DNA from: Promethearchaeota archaeon
GTDB lineage: Archaea; Asgardarchaeota; Lokiarchaeia; Sigynarchaeales; MK-D1
Assembly: GCA_016839865.1 (NCBI GenBank)
Contig: JAEOTN010000088.1
Location: 1-30,234 of the forward strand
Direction: 5' to 3'
Length of the DNA: 30,234 bases
The position numbers were made by a program, and so were the translations under genes. The notes beneath the pieces were generated by a model. That model ran no database searches and was not told the origin of the DNA. It saw nothing but the letters and a program-made list of their open reading frames with translations. Below are positions 14,971-23,450 of this stretch, piece after piece; positions within the stretch are counted from its first letter, which is position 1, and every line of letters begins with the position of its first letter.

Positions 14971-17900
14971 TTATTTCACTCCCAATTCTTCCTTTTTCTT
15001 TTCAAGCCATTTAATGTATAGCTTAGTAATAGAACCTCGCCATATCGCAGTCTTGCCAGTTTCTTCCTTGTAAAGATTTTGGAAGTCTTCTTCAGAATAT
15101 TTCGGTTTTGATGTTGTTTTTTTCTTGGAGGTTTTCTTCTTAGCTGTCTTCTTAGTAGTTTTCTTTGCAATCTTTTTAGTAGACTTCTTTGGTTTTGCTG
15201 TCGTCTTTTTAGGAATCTTCTTCTTAGGTGTTTTTTTACTGGGTGCTTTTGAAGCAGTGCCAGGTTTAGGTAGTTTTACATCAGCATCAAATTCTGTCTG
15301 AAAAGATTCAAGTAAATCAAATTTTGCTTTAAGATCCTTAGTAAACTTTCCATCTTCCTTTAATCGAGCAATTTCTCTTTCTCTATAATCCTTTTCATGA
15401 TCCAGATATTGATATAAATTCTTGGTTTTTAAGAAGATATTTTTCACGTTTACAGCATTACCATGGTCTGATTTAGCAGGATCAACACGATCATCTCCGT
15501 ATACGAACTGAATTATATTGTCTGTTGAAGTTCGAACAGTACCGTCATTTTGGACAACCATCTCCTGTAATGCATTTACAAGTCGTCGTTGCATGTAACC
15601 TGAAGATGAAGTTCGCACAGCAGTATCTACTAATCCTTCTCTACCACCCATAGCATGGAAAAAGAATTCAATTGGATCTAATCCTTTCCGATAAGAGGAT
15701 TCTACAAACCCTCGAGCACGTGCAGTGAGATCTCGAAGTTTAAAGTGAGGTAATGTACGTTCCGAAAATCCTCGATGAATCCTATCACCTCTAACGGCTT
15801 GTTGTCCCACACATGCCGCCATTTGAGTAAGATTAAGAGGATTACCTCGAGCTCCACTTTTTGTCATAATAACTGAGTGTGCAGAGTCTCCTAACTCTAA
15901 TGCACCTATTTTTCCTGCTTCATCCCTTGCTTTATTCAACACTTCTTGAATGCGTAATTCTAATGTTTCTTGATACGTTCGTCCAGGGGCACACGGCATT
16001 GTCTCCTCATCGTTTTCATAAAATGCCCGGATGAATGTGTCACATTGGTTATTAGCTTTCAGCATAACATCGCTGATCTTCGGCATGATTGATGTGATAT
16101 CAACTTCATCCAATCCCATAGTCAATGCATGATGCATGATAAAATAAAGTAGCATACTGGCAGAATCATCCAAAAATTGGCGCGCCATTTCTGGACCGTA
16201 ATCTTTGGTCATTCTTAATAAAATCGTTGTGGGTTTTCCAGCACCGTAGGTTTTTTCATCTAATACACCTGATACTAATTCCCCGTTTACTATATTTACA
16301 TAGCCATCGTAATCGCAGTCTTCTTCTTTACAACCATCTTCGCATTTACGACAGAAGTTCGATTTCAACTGCATATTCAAATCTTTGGGAAGAACAGTAC
16401 TAAATATAGATTTACCGGAATACATTGGTTCTGGCTCTGTGACTACTGGAGTTAAATCAGACAGTTTAAAATCAGGATTTCGTCTGAAAACATTTCCCCA
16501 TTCTAACATTTGATATGTAGTGTTTCTATCAAACATCGATGCTTTACGCGTGAAAATATATGCCAAAGAGATGAAATCATGAACGCCTCCAATAATTGGA
16601 CCACCATATCTCGGTGATAAAATGTGTTCTTGCACTTTGAGCAAGAATTGTGCTTCCGCTCTTGCTTCATCACTTTGTGGAACATGTAAATTCATCTCAT
16701 CTCCATCAAAATCAGCATTATAAGGTGTACACACGAGCAATGCAAGCTGGAAAGTTTTACCAGTCATTATTCGCACTTCATGTGCCATAATGGACATTCG
16801 GTGCAATGATGGTTGACGATTGAATAAAACTAAATCTTTGTTTTTCAGATGTCTTTCTACGACATAACCTGGTTGAATTGTATCAGCAATAATTCTGCGA
16901 TCTTTTACATACCGTAAATCGATACGACGATTATCAGTCCGGATAATATAATTTGCACCAGGATGCTTATCTGGCCCATTAATAATGAGTTGTTTCATAT
17001 CTTCAATGTTCCATTCCGTTACATGGTTTGGAACGGTAAGAATTTTAGCAATTACTTCCGGTACACCAACTTCATTAATTGATATGTGAGGATTCGGTGA
17101 TATAACTGTTCTTGCAGAGAAATCAACTCTTTTACCACTTAAGTTACTCCTAAAACGACCCTCTTTTCCCTTTAATCGCTGAGTTAATGTACGTAAAGCG
17201 CGTCCTGAACGATGTCGAGCCGGAGGGATCCCACTAACTTCGTTGTTGAAGAATGTGGTGATATGATATTGTAGTAATTCCCATAAGTCTTCTACAATTA
17301 ACTGAGGTGCTCCTGCTTCAATATTTTCACGTAATCGTGCATTGATTCGTATAACATCTACGAGCTTGTGCGTTAAATCATCTTCCGAACGAATCCCGCT
17401 ATCTAAAGTAATTGAAGGTCGCACACATACTGGTGGGATAGGTAAGACTGTTAAAATCATCCATTCTGGTCGTGTTGCTTCTGGGTTGATTTCTAGAAGA
17501 CGACAATCAGCATCATTCATTTTTTCCAATCTTTCACGAATATCACTAGGATATAAACGTCGAGGTTGGTCTAATCCCACTTCTTCATAATATGTTGTGG
17601 GTTTTTCAATTGTGATCTTTTTCCGTTCTTCCCCGCAGAATGGACATTGTTTAGTTTTTCTTGCGGTTTTAAAGATATTCTGAACAAGGACATCACTTAC
17701 ATTCTCAAAAACACGCACTTGCTGTTCTTTTCGTTTCTTAAAATCTTCAAATTGGTCTTCCGTTAATAATAATCGTGAACATTCTGGACAAATGCTCCGT
17801 AATAATTTTAAAAGGAGTTTAGCAAATCCAACATGTACAACGGGACGTGCTAATTCAATATGCCCAAAATGACCAAGACATTGTCCCACTCGATTACCAC

Positions 17901-18093
17901 ATGTAGTACATTTTTGTCCAGGTTCTATAGTTCCTAATTTCTGATCCATTAGTCCCGAATCAAGCGGAAGTCCATCATCATCATATGTATCTGCTGTTAT
18001 AATACGTGTTGCAGACATTTTACGGATTTCGTTGGGGGACAACAATCCAAACTTTATTTTATCTATTACGCGAGAAATTCCCGTTATTGACAT
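14971..18093 (-). CDS. rpoA1: DNA-directed RNA polymerase subunit A' (Rpo1N) with lysine-rich C-terminal extension
   Basis: A' is the N-terminal part of the largest RNA polymerase subunit. Zinc sites near the N-terminus include KCTTCGNRVGQCLGHFGHIE. RQPSLHRMSIMAHEVRIM and the catalytic NADFDGDEMNLHVPQ bind the active-site magnesium. The protein is 1040 residues, well over the usual 870-900. The excess is at the C-terminus: after the conserved YGDDRVDPAKS region comes a charged helix, then a lysine-rich stretch at 944-998 (25 Lys in 55 residues, with Ala, Pro, Thr and Ser, like histone H1 tails). A compact, folded-looking module follows at 999-1040 (KEETGKTAIWRGSITKLYI). rpoH and rpoB, which usually precede A', are not upstream. 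ATG 18093 is the start; no strong ribosome-binding site was seen. Confidence 0.96.
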   Translation of the reverse strand: MSITGISRVIDKIKFGLLSPNEIRKMSATRIITADTYDDDGLPLDSGLMDQKLGTIEPGQKCTTCGNRVGQCLGHFGHIELARPVVHVGFAKLLLKLLRSICPECSRLLLTEDQFEDFKKRKEQQVRVFENVSDVLVQNIFKTARKTKQCPFCGEERKKITIEKPTTYYEEVGLDQPRRLYPSDIRERLEKMNDADCRLLEINPEATRPEWMILTVLPIPPVCVRPSITLDSGIRSEDDLTHKLVDVIRINARLRENIEAGAPQLIVEDLWELLQYHITTFFNNEVSGIPPARHRSGRALRTLTQRLKGKEGRFRSNLSGKRVDFSARTVISPNPHISINEVGVPEVIAKILTVPNHVTEWNIEDMKQLIINGPDKHPGANYIIRTDNRRIDLRYVKDRRIIADTIQPGYVVERHLKNKDLVLFNRQPSLHRMSIMAHEVRIMTGKTFQLALLVCTPYNADFDGDEMNLHVPQSDEARAEAQFLLKVQEHILSPRYGGPIIGGVHDFISLAYIFTRKASMFDRNTTYQMLEWGNVFRRNPDFKLSDLTPVVTEPEPMYSGKSIFSTVLPKDLNMQLKSNFCRKCEDGCKEEDCDYDGYVNIVNGELVSGVLDEKTYGAGKPTTILLRMTKDYGPEMARQFLDDSASMLLYFIMHHALTMGLDEVDITSIMPKISDVMLKANNQCDTFIRAFYENDEETMPCAPGRTYQETLELRIQEVLNKARDEAGKIGALELGDSAHSVIMTKSGARGNPLNLTQMAACVGQQAVRGDRIHRGFSERTLPHFKLRDLTARARGFVESSYRKGLDPIEFFFHAMGGREGLVDTAVRTSSSGYMQRRLVNALQEMVVQNDGTVRTSTDNIIQFVYGDDRVDPAKSDHGNAVNVKNIFLKTKNLYQYLDHEKDYREREIARLKEDGKFTKDLKAKFDLLESFQTEFDADVKLPKPGTASKAPSKKTPKKKIPKKTTAKPKKSTKKIAKKTTKKTAKKKTSKKKTTSKPKYSEEDFQNLYKEETGKTAIWRGSITKLYIKWLEKKKEELGVK
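15100..15264 (-). repeat. Lysine-rich low-complexity segment in A'
   Basis: These codons encode residues 944-998 of A', made of repeated KKT, KKS, AKK and PKK units. The DNA is correspondingly repetitive (many TTC/TTT/CTT on the plus strand). The reading frame stays open through it and into a distinct C-terminal module, which argues against a sequencing error. Confidence 0.7.
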
Positions 18094-18206
18094 TTACTGA
18101 TTTAACACCCTTTTGTGTATTGAGTTAGTTTAGCGACTGAAGGTAATATCTTAATTTCATGTATACTATTAAGGTAAACAAGCCGTAGAATCAAAGTAGT
18201 GATGTG

Positions 18207-18223
18207 TAGTATAAGTCATACTA
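18207..18223. repeat. Inverted repeat upstream of the membrane zinc-ribbon gene
   Basis: TAGTAT and ATACTA are 6-bp arms with a 5-base spacer, 40-57 bases before the ATG at 18264 and also upstream of A' on the other strand. The stretch is AT-rich, so chance is a real possibility. Confidence 0.25.
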
Positions 18224-18263
18224 AAAAAATTTTTCGAAAACCCCAAAAAAAAGGTAACCCACG

Positions 18264-18818
18264 ATGTCAATTTCAATTAAAAATCCAGTTTATGTTTTTT
18301 TATTGAACTGGATCATATTGCTTGTAGGTCACCTTGGAATCCCCCTAATTCAATTAGAGGGATCTACAATTGGTCAACAATATATTTTGTCGTTTCTTGT
18401 GATGAATTTTAACTTTCTTGGTGTTGATTCCAACTTATTTTTGTTAATCACCAGTTGGAGCATTTCGATACCACTTTTTGGGATTTTTATGAAAAAAGAC
18501 TGGAAAATCCCCATTTATACATTAGGTGTCGAGTTGTTTGTTTATTTATTTTCGATAATTTTGATGAAAAGAAATATACCCTTGACTTATGCTTTGATAA
18601 AAATTGATTTACTCAAAGGATTTGGGATTATCAGTGCTGCATTTTCAACATTATATATTCCAATCCTAATTCATCTTGCTCTGAATAAACTGAAACAAAA
18701 ACCAGAGAAAAAATTGATTCAAATTAAGTCAATTTCGAGTTGCCCCCACTGTGGAATGGAATATCATTCGAACCCTCAAATATGCTATTCTTGTTCCAAA
18801 CGTATTAACACTTCATAA
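18264..18818 (+). CDS. Membrane protein with C-terminal zinc ribbon, function unknown
   Basis: This 184-residue protein is not recognised as a member of a named family. Hydrophobic stretches at about 9-30, 40-54, 57-76, 83-101 and 119-140 suggest four or five membrane helices. A short basic linker (KLKQKPEKK, 143-150) leads to a zinc ribbon: C160-x2-C163 and C174-x2-C177 (CPHCGMEYHSNPQICYSC). Such tails are common on archaeal membrane proteins and would be cytoplasmic if the helix number is suitable. GGTAAC before the ATG is a weak ribosome-binding match. Its last six bases overlap the end of the convergent nurA gene. It is divergent from RNA polymerase A', with no operon partner that would suggest a role. 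Confidence 0.7.
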   Translation: MSISIKNPVYVFLLNWIILLVGHLGIPLIQLEGSTIGQQYILSFLVMNFNFLGVDSNLFLLITSWSISIPLFGIFMKKDWKIPIYTLGVELFVYLFSIILMKRNIPLTYALIKIDLLKGFGIISAAFSTLYIPILIHLALNKLKQKPEKKLIQIKSISSCPHCGMEYHSNPQICYSCSKRINTS

Positions 18819-20246
18819 AGGCATTCTCTCTCTTCTTTTTGGTACTAAAAAATTATTTTTTAGAAGAAAATCATCAAATTTTTGTGCTTGATGGCTTTCC
18901 AATCTTCCAAATATCATATCTTTAGAGTATCTTTGTAATTCTGAACTTATTTCCCGAGTAAGAGAATTTATCACCATCTGTAAATCGCTATGTGATAATT
19001 TAGCTCGTAAATGTGCTTCTATTTGCGGAATTGGTACGGCAAAATCTTCAAACATCGAACAAATTGGAAGCAATCTTTCACATATTCTTTGAATTTTCGT
19101 TTTGATTACTTTAGGATGGGTGGAATTTTTATTTTGGTGGAATTCAATACGAATCGGATAGTCATAGGGTACAGGTTTCATGTAACTCGCATAAAAATGA
19201 TAATCTTCAAGAAATCGGTTTTCATTATTTAATCCCGAATTCAAAATTTCCAATTGACGAGGTACCCATGAATTTCCAGAGGAATTTATCGAGAAAGCAC
19301 AAGATCGGTCACCGACATTTAGAATGCGATGAAATAAGTCCAAATCTGAGAAATATAGTAATAATTTTCGATAATCCATCTGAGTTAGACTAGAATTTCC
19401 CATTTTCGTGATGATTTGGGGGATCCTGCGAGATATCAATTTTCGAAATGTTGAGGAGCGCGTATCCTTTACTACACCTACTAGGTCTATTTCTCTCAAA
19501 TCACACAAATTATACAGTTTTTTGTACTCTTTTACCAAATTCGCATATTTTGCCATAATCTCGGCATCTTGGGAGGGATTTGAAAGGAGATTTAATGGTT
19601 CAGTTAGAATGGATCCATCCAAGATTATCATGTCTATCTTTTTCTTATTTTGTGTGATTAATTCGTTAACAAGTGTAATTTCCATAAATGCTCTATCGAT
19701 TGATACTTGATGGGAAGCATTTTTCTCAGAAGTGTTTGTTAATATTCTACTTAAACTATAATTCTGAATCCCTTTTTCCTCTGGATAATAACTAATAGAA
19801 ATATTATCTGGGGAAAATGAGTAGATAACAGATATAGCTCGAAATAATGTGAATTCGAAATTTGTATATCCTTGTCTTACAAAACTCCCATCAACAGCTG
19901 CAACATTCAATTTTCGTAATCCTTTATAGTCTACATTAAAGACAAACTGGTGTTCAGGAATCTCTTCAGGAGTAAAAAACATATCAAGGTTTGAGTGAAA
20001 CTTAATGAAATTCTCCGCTTGTTGAAATGCATCAATGAATCGGTTTTTTTTCACCTCAAGTTTAACAATATCTTTCGCATATTCTGGAATAACAAATGTA
20101 AATATCCGATCTAGAGATTGTGGAGATTTTAACGCTTTTATTTGTGAATATGCTTGATATTTCTTCTTTAAATTGGCTGAAAGGTTTTGAGCAAATTCTG
20201 GAAGCATGGAGTTATGAACTCGATCCTGTTTCTCTACTTCTTCCAT
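18813..20246 (-). CDS. nurA: NurA-domain 5'-3' nuclease
   Basis: NurA is the single-strand endonuclease and 5'-3' exonuclease that works with the HerA helicase and Mre11-Rad50 in DNA end resection. The first catalytic Asp is in LNVAAVDGSFVRQG (D119). R-AFMEITLVNELI (around 185-195) carries a conserved Glu, and MIILDGSILTEPLN holds the second Asp block (D210). The C-terminal part has MKPVPYDYPIRIEFH, a typical late NurA motif. At 477 residues it is longer than many NurA proteins (about 330-450), with a helical N-terminal part of about 110 residues. HerA, Mre11 and Rad50 are not adjacent. GGTGAGG upstream of ATG 20246 is a possible ribosome-binding site with long spacing. Several inverted repeats lie upstream. 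Confidence 0.8.
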   Translation of the reverse strand: MEEVEKQDRVHNSMLPEFAQNLSANLKKKYQAYSQIKALKSPQSLDRIFTFVIPEYAKDIVKLEVKKNRFIDAFQQAENFIKFHSNLDMFFTPEEIPEHQFVFNVDYKGLRKLNVAAVDGSFVRQGYTNFEFTLFRAISVIYSFSPDNISISYYPEEKGIQNYSLSRILTNTSEKNASHQVSIDRAFMEITLVNELITQNKKKIDMIILDGSILTEPLNLLSNPSQDAEIMAKYANLVKEYKKLYNLCDLREIDLVGVVKDTRSSTFRKLISRRIPQIITKMGNSSLTQMDYRKLLLYFSDLDLFHRILNVGDRSCAFSINSSGNSWVPRQLEILNSGLNNENRFLEDYHFYASYMKPVPYDYPIRIEFHQNKNSTHPKVIKTKIQRICERLLPICSMFEDFAVPIPQIEAHLRAKLSHSDLQMVINSLTREISSELQRYSKDMIFGRLESHQAQKFDDFLLKNNFLVPKRRERMPL

Positions 20247-20277
20247 ATGTTTACTGCCTCACCAAAAAATAAGATTA

Positions 20278-20318
20278 TCCAGAGTCTGGAAACGAAATAG
20301 GAACTAATACTGTTTCCA
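20278..20318. repeat. Overlapping inverted repeats upstream of nurA
   Basis: TCCAGA-G-TCTGGA (20278-20290) is a perfect 13-nt palindrome 32-44 bases before the nurA ATG. It shares bases with a second repeat, TGGAAAC (20287-20293) and GTTTCCA (20312-20318), with 18 bases between the arms. They lie in the likely nurA promoter. Confidence 0.4.
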
Positions 20319-20341
20319 TTTAGCGAAAATCAATATCATCA

Positions 20342-20367
20342 TGTTATTAACCCCTAAATTAATAACA
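20342..20367. repeat. 9-bp inverted repeat between pyrG and nurA
   Basis: TGTTATTAA (20342-20350) and TTAATAACA (20359-20367) are perfect arms around an 8-base loop. It begins 47 bases after the pyrG stop in the direction of transcription. It could be the end structure of the pyrG transcript or an upstream nurA element. No T-run follows it directly on the minus strand. Confidence 0.45.
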
Positions 20368-20413
20368 AGTTAATAAAAATCAAAGATTGAACTAATTCTT
20401 CAAAATTACCAGA

Positions 20414-22105
20414 TTATTCCATCTTTCGGCTTTTTTTTATTGCTTGGATAAAGGCTCGATATAATGGTGATGGTGCATATGGTCGACTTTTAAATTCAGC
20501 ATGGAATTGAGTTCCAACCATCCAATGTTCTTCATCTATTAGCTCGATTGCATTGATAATTTCACCAGTTTCATCTCTTCCAGAGATTTTTAAACTAACT
20601 GATTTTGGATTGTTTTCTAAAAATCGTTCCATGATATGGAATCGATGCCGAAATCGTTCCTTAACGATTTTTTTATTATAAGCTTGGAATAATTTGCTGG
20701 AAGGATCAACATGAATGTCATATGCTCCTAATCGCATCGTCCCTCCCGTTTCTACCAAACTTTTTTGCCCTTCCAAGAAATCTACAACCGGATATGGGGT
20801 ATTTGGGTCAATCTCTGTGCTATGGGCTTGTTCTAATCCAAGAATTTTTCTACAAAATGCAATATAAAAAAGTTGAGCTCCAAAACATATACCTAAATAT
20901 GGAATTTTGTGTTCTAAAGCATATTCTGCACATTTAAGCATACCATCTACTCCTCTACTTCCAAATCCAGGAGTTAGAAGTATTCCGTCACACCCTTTTA
21001 GTTCATCTTCTACATTTTTTTCTGTGTCTATCCATCGAAATTTTAGCTTCACATGCTCATGAGCACATGCATGGGACAGTGCTTCATTTATTGAAACATA
21101 ACTATCTGGAATTTCAATATATTTCCCTGGCATTGCAATAGTGATTGGTTCAGTTGCAGAAGTATAGAGTTCTACCATTTTTTCCCACTCGGAATAATTC
21201 CGGATAGGATCATATTTCACAAGCTTAGGTTTGACATCTAATAACTCACAAATGTAATCTCCTAATTTTTGTTCTTCAAATTTAAGTGGGAGTTTGTAAA
21301 TTGTTGGTAAATCTGGAGAACTAATAACTGCATTCTCTGGCACATTCGAGAATAACGATATTTTTTGTCTTACACTAGGAGATAATGGAATTTCGGAACG
21401 ACAAACAATGATATCAGGTTGAAGTCCCATACTCTGCAGGGAGCGTACAGAGTGCTGTGTGGGCTTGGATTTTAATTGTCCAACCGTTTTAAGGTATGGA
21501 ACGAGAGTGACATGCACTAAAAGTGTATCTTTCTTTGGTAGTTTTAAACGAAACTGTCGAAATGCTTCAAGAAACATAGTAGATTCTAAATCTCCAACGG
21601 TTCCACCACACTCAATTAATAAAACATCTAAATTCTCATTCTCTGCAGTTTCTACTAGTCTGTTTATTACTTCATCTGTACAGTGGGGAATGAGTTGTAC
21701 AGTTTTTCCAGAAAATTTACCCGCTCTTTCTTTATATATAATACTGAAATAAATTTGACCAGATGTGATATTATGGGATGGATTGATGTTTTGTCCGAGA
21801 AATCGTTCATAAGTCCCAAAATCTTGATCTAATTCTGCTATTTTCACTGGTTGCATAATTTTATGGGAATAGTCATCTGCCTCTAGCGGATCAAACGTCC
21901 ATACTTCTTCTGTAATGAAACATTCTCCATGTTCTATGGGATTTAAAGTCCCTGGATCAATATTTAGATAAGGATCAATCTTCATTATGGAAACGTTGAA
22001 ATCTCGGAATTGTAGGAGTTTTGCTATACTTGAAGTGGTTACTCCCTTTCCTATTCCACTAAGTACTCCACCCGTTACAAATATATATTTTGTTGACATA
22101 CCCAT
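20414..22105 (-). CDS. pyrG: CTP synthase (glutamine hydrolysing)
   Basis: PyrG aminates UTP to CTP, the last step of pyrimidine nucleotide synthesis. The N-terminal synthase domain begins KYIFVTGGVLSGIGKGVTTS, with the P-loop, KIDPYLNIDPGT (D44) and ECGGTVGDLES (E165). The glutaminase domain has the nucleophile in GICFGAQ (C407) and the His/Glu in GTQFHAEFKSRP (H535, E537); the more common forms are GICLGMQ and HPE. The length, 563, is longer than the usual 530-550. The difference is an insertion of about 21 residues at 68-90, between GECFITEE and ELDQDFGTYERF, just before the Mg-binding aspartate (D95, equivalent to E. coli D72). Numbering is from ATG 22105; an ATG at 22099 also fits. Confidence 0.95.
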   Translation of the reverse strand: MGMSTKYIFVTGGVLSGIGKGVTTSSIAKLLQFRDFNVSIMKIDPYLNIDPGTLNPIEHGECFITEEVWTFDPLEADDYSHKIMQPVKIAELDQDFGTYERFLGQNINPSHNITSGQIYFSIIYKERAGKFSGKTVQLIPHCTDEVINRLVETAENENLDVLLIECGGTVGDLESTMFLEAFRQFRLKLPKKDTLLVHVTLVPYLKTVGQLKSKPTQHSVRSLQSMGLQPDIIVCRSEIPLSPSVRQKISLFSNVPENAVISSPDLPTIYKLPLKFEEQKLGDYICELLDVKPKLVKYDPIRNYSEWEKMVELYTSATEPITIAMPGKYIEIPDSYVSINEALSHACAHEHVKLKFRWIDTEKNVEDELKGCDGILLTPGFGSRGVDGMLKCAEYALEHKIPYLGICFGAQLFYIAFCRKILGLEQAHSTEIDPNTPYPVVDFLEGQKSLVETGGTMRLGAYDIHVDPSSKLFQAYNKKIVKERFRHRFHIMERFLENNPKSVSLKISGRDETGEIINAIELIDEEHWMVGTQFHAEFKSRPYAPSPLYRAFIQAIKKSRKME

Positions 22106-22217
22106 TCTTCTTCTCTATTATCCAATATCAAAATTAATAGTTATTCAAGGATTCAATAAAAAGTTAATTCCTACGCTAGATATTTCTTCAAAATAAAGAA
22201 AAAAAAGATTTTAGAGT

Positions 22218-23351
22218 CTATGTTCTGACTCGACGTGGGTTATAATGCAATGAAAGTTCCTTTGCCCAGATTGGATACGTTTTCATGAAACGCATCTTCT
22301 TCTTCAACTTACGGTACTTGTCTTCATATTCCATAGGAGTCAATTTCAGTTTATCTTTATGGTAATTTGATAAAGTCTTCAAAGATCTATGCGCTCTCCG
22401 ATATTGTCGATAAATTGCATGGAAATATTTGAGACTGGCAGAAAACATGATGAGGACTCGTTGGAATACATAATTTCTTCGTAGATATTCAAATGGGTCG
22501 ATTATCTCACCATTTTTATCAGGTTTTGGTTTTCTGAATTTAATATCTACCTTACCCCCGATATTTAGAGCAACATCATTGATGAAAGCAATTTTTTCCA
22601 TAGTTCTTCCATCAAAAACATTATAATCCTGTCCCGGTGTAAACCGTCTTCCTTCAATTAAATAAGGCACAATTGTATTAGTATCATCATCTATCAATGG
22701 AAACACATATCTGTCACCAATAATTGTATGCACTCGCGCAATTGGGACTCGATACTTAAATCCAGGAATATCTACATAGAAGAACGGCAGAGGATTTCGT
22801 CTTCTTCTATCTCCAAATGTCATAGTAAGAGACATAACTTGGGAATTTTCAAAACTACCTGTCCATCTACCCTTCATGCGTTGTTCTTGTTTCCGATCCA
22901 AACCTATAAAGGTTTTAATGATCAGTTTCCGCATTAAGCGCGCCATTTTCTTTGGATCATAGTCAGAATATCGATCGTTTACGATTTGCATTATGTCAGA
23001 CTTTTTACCTACGTCCCAAAACTCTTGATCGATGGTAACAATTTCCTTATATTTCTCTTTTTGTCGATTTTCGCCCCATCCGGTGTGAAATTCGACTTCT
23101 CCAATTACTTCTGTACCCTTTGTGAATTGACGGGATTTAGATTGATATTGGGCATCCTGTCGAATTCCGATTTTTGCATCATGCAAAGAGGTTGCCCATA
23201 AATCTACCTCAATGAGTGTGTAATCTTTTCCTTCAGCTGAGATCTCTTTTTCTACGGCGATGTCTTCCTCCCGGAAGGTGTCATATTGATCAGCTTCATC
23301 ACCAGTATCTTCAGCAGGGTCTTCATATTCTTCTTCTTCAAAATATACCAT
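22218..23351 (-). CDS. Uncharacterised 377-residue protein, not recognised
   Basis: I do not recognise this protein. It starts with a strongly acidic stretch (residues 1-40, EEEEYEDPAEDTGDEAD), has a mixed beta-rich middle (about 45-280) with DLWATSLHDAKIG, IPGFKYRVPIARVHTIIGDR and GRRFTPGQDYNVFDGRTMEK, and ends with a basic, aromatic, helical part (about 290-377, FHAIYRQYRRAHRSL, YRKLKKKMRF). There is no signal peptide, membrane segment, cysteine pair or nucleotide-binding motif. The absence of low-complexity filler in the core, and the split between acidic start and basic end, suggest a real folded protein that may bind nucleic acid or a partner. AAGGATTG precedes ATG 23351. It lies between nitroreductase and pyrG, all leftward, with gaps of about 100 nt. 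Confidence 0.75.
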   Translation of the reverse strand: MVYFEEEEYEDPAEDTGDEADQYDTFREEDIAVEKEISAEGKDYTLIEVDLWATSLHDAKIGIRQDAQYQSKSRQFTKGTEVIGEVEFHTGWGENRQKEKYKEIVTIDQEFWDVGKKSDIMQIVNDRYSDYDPKKMARLMRKLIIKTFIGLDRKQEQRMKGRWTGSFENSQVMSLTMTFGDRRRRNPLPFFYVDIPGFKYRVPIARVHTIIGDRYVFPLIDDDTNTIVPYLIEGRRFTPGQDYNVFDGRTMEKIAFINDVALNIGGKVDIKFRKPKPDKNGEIIDPFEYLRRNYVFQRVLIMFSASLKYFHAIYRQYRRAHRSLKTLSNYHKDKLKLTPMEYEDKYRKLKKKMRFMKTYPIWAKELSLHYNPRRVRT

Positions 23352-23450
23352 TTTTTTTCAATCCTTATCTTTACTAATTTGATGATATGACAATGAGAAA
23401 ATTGTAAAATGGAAATTTAAATGTATTTAGCACTTTTTATGTCTGTGCTC

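Noticed and set aside
15100..15264. Lysine repeats as a possible assembly or frame error in A'
   Set aside because: The frame continues into a distinct mixed-composition module and ends exactly before A''. An error would be unlikely to keep this order.
18771..18790. TTCGAACCC reminiscent of a tRNA T-arm
   Set aside because: It is in the coding sequence of the zinc-ribbon tail, with no cloverleaf arms around it.
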